Origin: JAJDXW01 sp965243335
Lineage (GTDB): Bacteria; Pseudomonadota; Gammaproteobacteria; HK1
Direction of reading: 5' to 3'
DNA: 64,000 nt
Assembly: GCA_965243335.1 (NCBI GenBank)
Contig: OZ251545.1
Coordinates: 2,046,001-2,110,000 of the forward strand
Made by a program: the position numbers and the translations under genes. This document shows, piece after piece, positions 50,887 through 58,858 of the stretch; the stretch's first letter is position 1; each line of letters starts with the position of its first letter. The notes under the pieces were generated by a model. That model ran no database searches, had not been told where the DNA came from, and saw nothing but the letters and a program-made list of their open reading frames with translations.

Positions 50887-51030
50887 TCAGGCATGGGGGA
50901 GGCTTCGGCGGGCGGCGGCGCAGGCCGTTCGGAGAGCGCGGATCGGAACGCGACGCCGCCCCCCCGCCCCGCGAAGCGCGATCGGCTTGGGCCGGAACAC
51001 GCAGCCACACGCATCCGCCGTTTCGTTCAT
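50887..51030 (-). CDS. Possible small protein (47 residues)
   Basis: An ATG at 51030 is preceded at ideal distance by GGGGGAGG. The short frame MNETADACGCVFRPKPIALR continues as an Arg/Ala-rich tail ending at 50887. It lies 66 bases after the retropepsin gene on the same strand. I recognise no family; the good ribosome-binding site is the only evidence. It may be the start of an eroded gene. Confidence 0.25.
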   Translation of the reverse strand: MNETADACGCVFRPKPIALRGAGGRRRVPIRALRTACAAARRSLPHA

Positions 51031-51095
51031 CGTCAGCCTCCCCCGTGACAGGCATCGGGCCTCACCTTCATCAGCACGTGGATATAGCACGCATT

Positions 51096-51566
51096 TCAAA
51101 TTGAGAGGGAGACCGCGCCATCTGTCCCGTTGTAAACGAAAACCGCATCCTGCAGGACATCGCGTCCAATCAGCGCGATCAGGTTCTGACCATCGAGATT
51201 GGCGCCCATGGCGTACTCCAATTCCAGGTCGCCGAAGCCGGGGATCGAGAGCTTTCCGCTGTAGACGGGCACTTCGTGGTTGGCGTGGGACGCGGTGTGC
51301 ATTATTGCTTTGCCTATCACGGGAAGCCCGGCGCCATCGGCGGTTGCCTGATCGACGCAGGTGGCGCCGGCGCCGGTGTCAATCAACGCAAAGCCGTTGG
51401 TCGCGGCAGGCGCGGACTCTCCCCGTTGGGCGAGGATTTGCCTGTGGGAGTCCGAAGCCATCAGCGTTACGGGCAGAAGCGGGCCGCTCTGCGCCAAGCC
51501 GGCGGGCGCGGGAACCCGCTTGCCGTCCTGGTCCGTTGTTTCCGCCCGCAAGTTCAGCGTCGGCAC
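51096..51566 (-). CDS. Retropepsin-like aspartic protease
   Basis: The 156-residue protein has the catalytic FALIDTGAGATCVD motif near residue 60 (DTGA), a flap-like HASHANHEVPVYSG region and the C-terminal LIALIGRDVLQDA near 135. This is the fold of single-domain bacterial retropepsins that work as dimers. No signal peptide is visible, so it is probably cytoplasmic. Its start overlaps the stop region of the DUF5678 gene by 13 bases, so the two are translationally coupled. Confidence 0.82.
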   Translation of the reverse strand: MPTLNLRAETTDQDGKRVPAPAGLAQSGPLLPVTLMASDSHRQILAQRGESAPAATNGFALIDTGAGATCVDQATADGAGLPVIGKAIMHTASHANHEVPVYSGKLSIPGFGDLELEYAMGANLDGQNLIALIGRDVLQDAVFVYNGTDGAVSLSI

Positions 51567-51820
51567 TGCAAGAGCCCCAAAGACAAGGCGGGAGCGGCGA
51601 ACTCCGGCGCCTTGTCGCCAGTGCGGCGGACAAGGAAGGGGCCTCGACCAAACCGGCGCACACCTTCCCCGACGGCTTCCGAGTGGCGCTCGAAGTCCCC
51701 GATGACCTCTTCACCGTGGATCAGCAGAAAGCGGTTCGGGTAGGTCAACAGGAGCTGCTCGGCGTTCGTGTCGAAATAGGCCGTCTCGGCGTCCAGCAAC
51801 TTGCCCTGCGTAGTTGACAT
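51554..51820 (-). CDS. DUF5678-like small protein
   Basis: The 88-residue protein contains AYFDTNAEQLLLTYPNRFLL, then IHGEEVIGDFERHSEAVGEG and GRGPFLVRRTG. This is the pattern of DUF5678, a family of short proteins without known function. There is no membrane segment. The ATG at 51820 has AGGAGAAA upstream. The overlap with the aspartic protease gene suggests a two-gene module in which this protein could be partner or substrate; that is inference. Confidence 0.75.
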   Translation of the reverse strand: MSTTQGKLLDAETAYFDTNAEQLLLTYPNRFLLIHGEEVIGDFERHSEAVGEGVRRFGRGPFLVRRTGDKAPEFAAPALSLGLLQCRR

Positions 51821-52346
51821 GGCGATTTCTCCTCAACGTTGTCCTGGCGCCAGTGCCGACCGCGCAGGGGCCCCGGAGATGGTTGCAACAATGGCGCGAT
51901 CCGCTCGTGTGGGCAGTTCACGGCCCGCACGGCTCGCCTGCGCCGGACGCCGCTGCTTCTCTCCCGCCGAATGGCGCCTGGTCGCCTGCCGAACGCCGCT
52001 CCATCCATCCCTCACGGTCCCGCTGCTGCCGGAGGCGGATGGTACACCAGACCACGAACGTCAAGCGAACGACCGTCCTGTCGGTGACGCGGCTGATGGA
52101 CAGACCCGTGAGGGCGGGACTGGTCAGCAGGGCGAAGCTCGATGCGGACACGCCGGAGGCGAAGGGGAGGCCGACCGGCGAGACGATAACGGTGACCCCG
52201 TTCAAGGCGGTCTCGGTAAGCGAGGCGAGAAAGCGGGCGACGGACGCGCCGGCGGTCACTGACCGGTCGGTCAGGACACGGCAGCTACCGCCGCCCTGCT
52301 CCGATTCTTCTGCGGAGGATGCGGCCCTCGGACGGCCCGCCCGGCC
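51821..52346. other. Gap between the DUF5678 gene and the ABC ATPase gene
   Basis: No intact gene is supported here. The right half (about 52030-52260) carries a fragment of an Ig-like repeat protein on the minus strand; the left half shows only short frames with no recognisable similarity. Confidence 0.5.
52030..52259 (-). pseudogene. Fragment of an Ig-like repeat surface protein
   Basis: The minus-strand frame reads ALNGVTVIVSPVGLPFASGV, then SASSFALLTSPALTGLSISR and VTDRTVVRLTF. That strand pattern and spacing are typical of one Ig/cadherin-like repeat from large secreted adhesins. There is neither a proper start nor repeat continuation, so it looks like a stranded piece of a larger gene. 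Confidence 0.4.
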
Positions 52347-53405
52347 TCAGCGGATGCGAAGGCCGGACCCGGCGTCGAAGACGCGCAGGCGCCGCGCGTC
52401 GTGGACCAGGCCCACCGTCCTCCCGGCCGCCACGCGGTCTTCGCCGCGCTCCTCCACGATCACGCGCTCGCCCGTCGCGGAGACGAGGTAGGCGTAGGAC
52501 ACCCCGCCCAGCGCCTCCGTCAGCTCGACCCGGTGCGTGGCGCCCGCGGGGTCGATGGCCAGGTGCTCGGGCCGCAGCCCGAGGCTCACCGCGGCTCCCG
52601 GCGGGGGAAGGCGCACGGGGGGCCGCACCGCCGCTTCGAGCGCGGGGACCTCCACCCCGCCGTCCGCGACCGTTCCCGCGAGAAAGTTCATCGCCGGGGA
52701 GCCGATGAAGCCCGCCACGAACCGGTTGTCGGGGTCGCGGTAGAGGTCCATCGGCGCGCCGGCCTGCTCGATCCGCCCTTCGCGCAGCACCACGATCCGG
52801 TCCGCGAGGGTCATCGCCTCGACCTGGTCGTGGGTGACGTAGATCATGGTCGCGCCGATCTCCTGGTGCAGGCGCGCGATCTCGACCCGCATCTCCACCC
52901 GGAGCTCGGCGTCGAGGTTCGAGAGCGGCTCGTCGAACAGGAAGACCTCGGGGCCGCGGACGATCGCCCGCCCGATCGCCACCCGCTGGCGCTGCCCGCC
53001 GGAGAGCGCCTTCGGTTTGCGCCGGAGGTGGTCGTCCAGCTTGAGGATGCGGCTCGCCTCCGCCACCCGCGCCCGGATCTCCGCGGCCGGACGGCCGTTC
53101 ATCCGCAGCCCGAAGCCCATGTTCTGCTCCACCGTCATGTGGGGGTAGAGCGCATAGGTCTGGAACACCATCGCGACCCCCCGGCGGGCCGGGTCCTCGT
53201 CGGTGACGTCGCGGTCGCCGATGCGGATGCGGCCGCTCGTCGTCTCCTCGAGCCCGGCGACCATGCGCAGCAGGGTGGACTTGCCGCAGCCGGAGGGGCC
53301 GACGAAGACGCAGAACTCGCCCTCCTCGATCGCGAGGTCGATCCCGTGGATCGCCTGGACGTCGTCGTAGCGCTTGACGACCCCCTCCAGCGTCACCCTG
53401 GACAT
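52347..53405 (-). CDS. Sugar ABC transporter ATPase (UgpC/MalK/MsmK type)
   Basis: The 352-residue cytoplasmic ATPase has Walker A GPSGCGKST near residue 38, Q-loop, signature LSGGQRQR near 134, Walker B VFLFDEPLSNLD, and a C-terminal OB-type regulatory domain from about 240. Such ATPases serve CUT1 sugar importers. It is divergent from the binding protein and permeases of the same system. Its promoter overlaps theirs. Confidence 0.95.
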   Translation of the reverse strand: MSRVTLEGVVKRYDDVQAIHGIDLAIEEGEFCVFVGPSGCGKSTLLRMVAGLEETTSGRIRIGDRDVTDEDPARRGVAMVFQTYALYPHMTVEQNMGFGLRMNGRPAAEIRARVAEASRILKLDDHLRRKPKALSGGQRQRVAIGRAIVRGPEVFLFDEPLSNLDAELRVEMRVEIARLHQEIGATMIYVTHDQVEAMTLADRIVVLREGRIEQAGAPMDLYRDPDNRFVAGFIGSPAMNFLAGTVADGGVEVPALEAAVRPPVRLPPPGAAVSLGLRPEHLAIDPAGATHRVELTEALGGVSYAYLVSATGERVIVEERGEDRVAAGRTVGLVHDARRLRVFDAGSGLRIR

Positions 53406-53482
53406 CCGGGCTCCCTCATCGGCCGGCGGCGGGACGGCGCCCCTCCGGGAAGCGCCAGGCGGCGGCGGAACGCGCCAAGCCG

Positions 53483-53518
53483 TTGACAAGTCTATGTATC
53501 CGGCGATACGGTTGCAAC
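53483..53518. promoter_or_regulatory. Divergent overlapping promoters with nested palindromes
   Basis: Leftward: TTGCAA (53517-53512), 17 bases, TAGACT (53494-53489). Rightward: TTGACA (53483-53488), 16 bases, GATACG (53505-53510). Between them sits GTATC-CGGC-GATAC (53497-53510), next to the perfect palindrome GTTGCAAC (53511-53518). A regulator bound here would block both directions at once. Confidence 0.55.
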
Positions 53519-53618
53519 GTCGTCCGGGGCCGGGCTTCAGGCAACGGGATTCGGACCGGACCGGCATCGAGAGGCTCTTCGGAGCCTGATCGGCATCCCC
53601 CCCTCCTGGAGGACCACC

Positions 53619-54866
53619 ATGCGTTCCATGCTCAAGGCGGCGGCGCTGGCCGCGATCGCGGCCGTGTCCGCTCCGGCGTCGGCCGGGCTCTCCGGCGACC
53701 TGAAGATATTCCTCGACACGTCCAACCCGGCCCCGCGCGCCACCATGGAGGCGATGATCGCCCGCTTCGGGGCGCTGCACCCGGACCTCGACATCGAGAC
53801 CACGATCATCGACCGGGAGGCGTACAAGACCCAGATCCGCAACTTCCTGACCGCCGACGCGCCGGACGTGGCCACCTGGTACGCCGCCAACCGGATGCGC
53901 CCCTACGTGTCCGCGGGCCTCTTCGAGGACGTCTCCGACCTCTGGCGCGAGCCCGAGATCGCGGAGAACCTCGCCTCGACCAAGGGGGCGATGACCATCG
54001 ACGGCAAGCAGTGGGGGGTGCCCTACACGTACTACCAGTGGGGGGTCTACTACCGCGAGGACATCTTCGAGGAGCTGGGCCTCGCGGAGCCCGCCACCTG
54101 GGAGGAGGAGAAGGCCAACTGCGCGAAGATCGTGGCCTCCGGCCGGGCCTGCTACACGATCGGCACCAAGTACCTGTGGACCGCGGGCGGCTGGTTCGAC
54201 TACCTGAACCTCCGCACCAACGGCTACGACTTCCACATGGCCCTGACCCAGGGCGAGGCGGAGTGGACCGGCGACCGCGTGCGGGCGGTCTTCGCCAAGT
54301 GGCGGGAGCTCATCGACATGGGCGCGTTCATCGCCAACCACCAGACCTACAGTTGGCAGGAGGCCCTGCCCTTCATCGTGAACGGCGAGGCCGCGGCCTA
54401 CCTGATGGGCAACTTCTCGGTGGCCCCGATGCGCGAAGCCGGCCTCACCGACGACAAGCTGGACTTCTACCAGTTCGTCGAGATCACCCCCGGCGTCGCC
54501 AAGGCCGAGGACGCGCCGACCGACACCTTCCACATCCCGGCGAACGCCCGGAACAAGGAAGCCGCGCGCGAGTTCCTGCGCTACGTCGTCTCGCCGGAGA
54601 ACCAGACGATCATCAACAACGGGCAGAACCTCGGGCAGCTTCCCGTCAACGCCCAGGCGGCCATCGACGACGACGAGTTCCTGCGCCAGGGCTTCGAGAT
54701 GCTGTCCCGGAACTCGCCGGGCGGCGTGGCCCAGTTCTTCGACCGCGACGCGCCGGCCGAGATGGCGAAGATCGCGATGGAGGGCTTCCAGGAATTCATG
54801 GTCTTCCCCGACAATCTGGACGACATCCTGGAGCGCCTGGAGTCCGCGCGCCAGGACGTCTACTAG
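53619..54866 (+). CDS. Sugar ABC transporter substrate-binding protein
   Basis: The 415-residue protein has a signal peptide (hydrophobic residues 5-20 ending SAPASA before Gly) and the two-lobe binding-protein fold of CUT1 family 1: PDVATWYAANRM, GVPYTYYQWGVYYRED and NGEAAAYLMGNF segments. No lipobox Cys is present, so it is predicted to be periplasmic and soluble. GGAGGA precedes the ATG. With the downstream galactosidases, galactosides are likely ligands; that is inferred from context. Confidence 0.93.
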   Translation: MRSMLKAAALAAIAAVSAPASAGLSGDLKIFLDTSNPAPRATMEAMIARFGALHPDLDIETTIIDREAYKTQIRNFLTADAPDVATWYAANRMRPYVSAGLFEDVSDLWREPEIAENLASTKGAMTIDGKQWGVPYTYYQWGVYYREDIFEELGLAEPATWEEEKANCAKIVASGRACYTIGTKYLWTAGGWFDYLNLRTNGYDFHMALTQGEAEWTGDRVRAVFAKWRELIDMGAFIANHQTYSWQEALPFIVNGEAAAYLMGNFSVAPMREAGLTDDKLDFYQFVEITPGVAKAEDAPTDTFHIPANARNKEAAREFLRYVVSPENQTIINNGQNLGQLPVNAQAAIDDDEFLRQGFEMLSRNSPGGVAQFFDRDAPAEMAKIAMEGFQEFMVFPDNLDDILERLESARQDVY

Positions 54867-54883
54867 ACGGCCGGGCGCCCGGG

Positions 54884-54910
54884 GCCGGGGCGCGCCCGCG
54901 CCGCCCCGGC
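54884..54910 (+). promoter_or_regulatory. Hairpin between binding-protein and permease genes
   Basis: GCCGGGGCG (54884-54892) pairs perfectly with CGCCCCGGC (54902-54910) across a 9-nt loop. It lies 18 bases after the binding-protein stop and lacks a T tract. Such hairpins often protect the upstream mRNA and lower expression of the permeases. Confidence 0.5.
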
Positions 54911-54986
54911 TCCGCGCCCTCACCGTGATCCGCAGGGGCGAGCGCGGCCATCCTGGGAAGGGTCCCGGGAACGAGGGGGTCCCGCG

Positions 54987-55919
54987 ATGACCGGCGCCGT
55001 ATCTTCCCGACCCCGGGCGCGCGCGCCGAAGGAGGGCTGGTACCACCGCAACCGCCGCTCGATCGCCCCGTGGCTGTTCCTCGCCCCCGGCGTCCTGTTC
55101 TTCCTCGTCTACGTCATCTTCCCGATATTCCAGAGCTTCGAGATCTCCCTCTACCGGTGGGACGGCCTGGGCGAAGCCCGCTACGTCGGCCTCCGGAACT
55201 ACGAGAAGCTCTTCGGCGACCGGGCGTTCGAGACCTCCCTCCTGAACAACCTCAGGTGGCTGGTCCTCTATCTCCTCGCGATCCCCGCGGGCCTCGGCAT
55301 CGCCGTCTTCCTGAACCAGACCGTCACCGGCATCCGGCTGTACAAGTCACTGTTCTTCTTCCCCTTCGTCATCAGCCAGGTCGTCGTGGGGCTCGTGTTC
55401 ACCTGGTTCTACGACCCGACGTTCGGGCTGCTGAACACGATCCTCGGCTGGTTCGGGGCCGGGCCGCTGAACGTGCTCGGCGACCCCGCGTCCGTCACCT
55501 ACGGGATCATCGCGGCCGGGCTCTGGCCGCAGACCGCCTACTGCATGATCCTCTACCTGACCGGCCTCGCCGCCGTCGACCCCGAGCAGGTGGAGGCGGG
55601 CCGGCTGGACGGGGCGAGGGGCTGGCGCATGCTCTGGCACGTGATCCTCCCCCAGCTCCGCCCCGCGACCTTCATCGCCTTCGTGGTGACGATCATCGGG
55701 GCCCTGCGGTCCTTCGACCTCATCTCGATCATGACCGACGGCGGCCCGTTCGGGTCGTCGCGGGTCCTCTCCTTCTACATGTTCGAGAAGGCGCTCTCGG
55801 AGTACGGGTTCCGCATGGGATACGGGGCGGCGATCGCGGTGGTGCTGTTCCTCATCATGCTGGGCTTCATCGCCTGGTTCCTGTGGTCGATGCACCGGGA
55901 CGAGCGGGGAGGAGGCTGA
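54987..55919 (+). CDS. Sugar ABC transporter permease 1 (UgpA/MalF type)
   Basis: The 310-residue protein has six predicted membrane helices and the EAA loop VEAGRLDGARGWRMLWHVIL near residue 205 that contacts the ATPase. An N-terminal basic segment precedes the first helix. It lies 120 bases after the binding-protein gene and 3 bases before permease 2. Confidence 0.94.
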   Translation: MTGAVSSRPRARAPKEGWYHRNRRSIAPWLFLAPGVLFFLVYVIFPIFQSFEISLYRWDGLGEARYVGLRNYEKLFGDRAFETSLLNNLRWLVLYLLAIPAGLGIAVFLNQTVTGIRLYKSLFFFPFVISQVVVGLVFTWFYDPTFGLLNTILGWFGAGPLNVLGDPASVTYGIIAAGLWPQTAYCMILYLTGLAAVDPEQVEAGRLDGARGWRMLWHVILPQLRPATFIAFVVTIIGALRSFDLISIMTDGGPFGSSRVLSFYMFEKALSEYGFRMGYGAAIAVVLFLIMLGFIAWFLWSMHRDERGGG

Positions 55920-55922
55920 ACG

Positions 55923-56771
55923 ATGTTCCCCGCCCCCATCCGCAAGGCTCCCGCTCCGTGGCGGCTCGCCTACCGGACCCTGCTGCCGGTGTCCCTGTTC
56001 CTGTGGCTCCTGCCCCTCATCGCGGTGGCGGTGTTCTCCATCAAGCCGGCCGGGGACTTCACGACCGGGAACTACTGGGGCCTGCCGTCCACGTTCGAGG
56101 CGGCCGGCAACTACGGCCGGGTCTTCTTCGAGAGCGACATGCCCCGCTACCTCCTCAACTCGCTGCTCATCACCGTGCCCACCGTGTTCGGCGCGGTGCT
56201 CCTGAGCTGCATGACCGGGTTCGCCCTCGGGGTCTACCGCTTCCGGGCCAACCTCTGGATCTTCTTCATGTTCATCGCCGGCAACTTCGTGCCGTTCCAG
56301 ATACTCATGGTCCCCGTCCGCGACCTCACCCTCGACCTCGGGCTCTACAACACGAAGACCGGGCTCGTGCTGTTCCACATCGCGTTCCAGACCGGGTTCT
56401 GCACCCTCTTCATGCGCAACTTCATCCGCACCCTCCCCTTCGCGCTCATCGAGTCCGCGCGCGTCGAAGGGGTCAGCGAATTCCGGATCTTCCGCTACGT
56501 GGTGCTGCCGCTCATGAAGCCCGCCATCGCGGCGCTCTCGGTCCTCGTCTTCACCTTCATCTGGAACGACTACTTCTGGGCGGTGGTGCTGACCCAGGGC
56601 GCCGGGAGCCAGCCGGTCACCGCCGGCATCACGAGCTTCAACGCGCAGTACCGGGCCGCCTACCACCTGATGAGCGCCGGCTCCATCGTGGCCGCCCTCC
56701 CCCCGGTCGCCATGTTCTTCCTGATGCAGCGCCACTTCATCGCCGGCCTGACCCTCGGCGCGGTGAAGTAG
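55923..56771 (+). CDS. Sugar ABC transporter permease 2 (UgpE/MalG type)
   Basis: The 282-residue protein has six membrane helices and the EAA loop ESARVEGVSEFRIFRYVVLP near residue 180. The C-terminus ends IAGLTLGAVK, typical for MalG-type permeases. Its TAG stop overlaps the GTG start of the alpha-galactosidase by one base. Confidence 0.94.
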   Translation: MFPAPIRKAPAPWRLAYRTLLPVSLFLWLLPLIAVAVFSIKPAGDFTTGNYWGLPSTFEAAGNYGRVFFESDMPRYLLNSLLITVPTVFGAVLLSCMTGFALGVYRFRANLWIFFMFIAGNFVPFQILMVPVRDLTLDLGLYNTKTGLVLFHIAFQTGFCTLFMRNFIRTLPFALIESARVEGVSEFRIFRYVVLPLMKPAIAALSVLVFTFIWNDYFWAVVLTQGAGSQPVTAGITSFNAQYRAAYHLMSAGSIVAALPPVAMFFLMQRHFIAGLTLGAVK

Positions 56772-58858
56772 TGCGGACCTGGAGGCTGGACGACGACGGC
56801 CAGACGCTGGTCCTCGCGGCCCGCGGCCGGCGCCTTCCCGAGGCCGTCTACTGGGGCGCGCCCCTCCCCGCGGGGACCGATTGCGCGGCGCTCGCCCGGG
56901 CCGCGCGCATCGACGTGGCCGGCGGGATGCTGGACGAGAACCCGGACCTCTCGATCTGCCCCGAGGCGGCGCGGAGCTTTCCGGGGCAGCCGGGCCTGGC
57001 GGCGCGCGACGGCGCGGGCGAGCCGCTCCTCCCGACCTTCCGCTTCGCGCGCGAGGAGCGGAGCGAGGACGGGGGGCGGCTCGCCCTCGTCTTCACCGCG
57101 GCGGCCACGGGCCTCACGTACACCGCGCGATTCGCGACCGACCGGGCGACCGGGGTCATGACCGTGCAGGCCGTCCTCGAAGGCGATCGTCCGATCCGTC
57201 TCACCTGGCTGTCGGCGCCGGTGCTGCCGGCCCCCCAGCTCGCCGACGAGATGATCGACTTCAGCGGGCGCTGGTGCGGCGAGCTGCGCGCCAACGCCAC
57301 CCGGTGGGCGCCCGGAATGCGCTTCCGCGAGAACCGCACCGGCCGGAGCGGCCACGAGCACTTTCCGGGGCTCCTCCTCCCCTGCCGCGGGGCCGCCAAC
57401 ACCCGGGGGGTCGCCTACGGGTTCCACTACGGATGGTCCGGCGGACACCGGATGGTCGCCGAGGAGCTCCCCGACGGCCGGCGCCAGATCCAGTTCGGCC
57501 ACGCCGCCGACACCGAGCCCGGCGCGTCGACGCGCTTCGAGACCGCCCCGCTCTACGTGGTCCGGTCCGAGGGCGGCCTCAACGGCTGCGCGGCGGCCTT
57601 CCAGCGCTGCGTGCGGGACCGGATCGTGAAGCTCCCACGGCCCGGCCGCCCCCGCCCGGTGCACTACAACTGCTGGGAGGCGGTGTACTTCGACCAGGAC
57701 CTCGGGACGCTCCGGGACCTCGCCGCGCGCGCGGCCCGGCTCGGGGCCGAACGCTTCGTGCTCGACGACGGCTGGTTCGGGCGGCGCGACGACGACACGA
57801 CCTCGCTCGGCGACTGGGAGGTCGACGCGCGGAAGCACCCCGACGGGCTCGGCCCGCTGATCGAGCACGTGCGGAGCCTCGGCATGACGTTCGGCCTCTG
57901 GTTCGAGCCGGAGATGGTCAGCCGGCGGTCGGACCTCTACCGCGCCCACCCGGAGTGGGCGCTCGGCCCCGCCGACCAGCCCCTCGGGCGCGGGCAGATG
58001 GCGCTCGACGTGGCGCGGCCCGAGGTGCGCGACTTCGTCTTCGAGCGGATGGCCGCGATCCTCTCCCGCCACCCGATCGACTACGTCAAGTGGGACCACA
58101 ACCGGGTGCTCCCGGCCCCCGACGCGGCCCAGGCGCGCGGCGCCCTCGCCTTGCTCGACCGGGTCCGCGGCGCCTTCCCGACCGTCGAGATCGAGAGCTC
58201 CGCGTCGGGGGGCGGCCGGATCGACTTCGGCATCCTCGCCCGGACCCACCGGGTGTGGCTCTCCGACAGCAACGACGCGCTGGAGCGCCTGCGGATCCAG
58301 CACGACGCGGCGCTCTTCCTGCCCGCCGCGGTCACCGGCTCCCACGTCGGCCCGCGCCGCTGCCACACCTCGGGCCGCACCCTGGACATGTCGTTCCGGG
58401 CCTGGGTCGCGGCCCAGCGCCACATGGGGCTCGAGCTGGACCTCCGCGAGCTGACGGAGCAGGAGGCCGCGGTCCTCGCCGCGGTGGTCGCCTGGTACAA
58501 GCGCAACCGCGGCTGGCTGCACCGCGCCGACGTTCTCCGGCTCGACAGCCCCGACCCGGCCGTGATCGCCGAGCAGCACCTCGCGGAGGACGGGTCCCGC
58601 TTCGTGGTCTTTCTGGGCCGGGCGGCGGCCGGGGCCGCGACCGCCCCGCGCCCGCAGCCCCTGACCGGCCTCGACCCCCACGCCCGCTACCGGGTGCGGC
58701 TCGTCAACGGCGAGGAGGCGCCGCGGCTCTCCCGCGGCGCCCCCGCCCTCGCCCGCGCGCCCGTCGAGGCCCCCGGGGCGTGGCTCACCGGCCACGGCCT
58801 GACCCTGCCGTGGTCGTTCCCCGAGACCATGTGGGTCGTCGAGGGGGAGCGCCGGTGA
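56771..58858 (+). CDS. Alpha-galactosidase, GH36
   Basis: The 695-residue enzyme has a GH36 N-terminal beta domain and a central barrel with VLDDGWFGRRDDD near residue 330. The nucleophile Asp lies in YVKWDHNR near 440 and the acid/base Asp in WLSDSNDALERL near 497. The usual Cys before SGGGR is Ser here (SSASGGGRID). No signal peptide, so it acts in the cytoplasm on imported alpha-galactosides. It begins at GTG 56771 and ends in a GTGA overlap with the GH42 gene. Confidence 0.93.
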   Translation: MRTWRLDDDGQTLVLAARGRRLPEAVYWGAPLPAGTDCAALARAARIDVAGGMLDENPDLSICPEAARSFPGQPGLAARDGAGEPLLPTFRFAREERSEDGGRLALVFTAAATGLTYTARFATDRATGVMTVQAVLEGDRPIRLTWLSAPVLPAPQLADEMIDFSGRWCGELRANATRWAPGMRFRENRTGRSGHEHFPGLLLPCRGAANTRGVAYGFHYGWSGGHRMVAEELPDGRRQIQFGHAADTEPGASTRFETAPLYVVRSEGGLNGCAAAFQRCVRDRIVKLPRPGRPRPVHYNCWEAVYFDQDLGTLRDLAARAARLGAERFVLDDGWFGRRDDDTTSLGDWEVDARKHPDGLGPLIEHVRSLGMTFGLWFEPEMVSRRSDLYRAHPEWALGPADQPLGRGQMALDVARPEVRDFVFERMAAILSRHPIDYVKWDHNRVLPAPDAAQARGALALLDRVRGAFPTVEIESSASGGGRIDFGILARTHRVWLSDSNDALERLRIQHDAALFLPAAVTGSHVGPRRCHTSGRTLDMSFRAWVAAQRHMGLELDLRELTEQEAAVLAAVVAWYKRNRGWLHRADVLRLDSPDPAVIAEQHLAEDGSRFVVFLGRAAAGAATAPRPQPLTGLDPHARYRVRLVNGEEAPRLSRGAPALARAPVEAPGAWLTGHGLTLPWSFPETMWVVEGERR

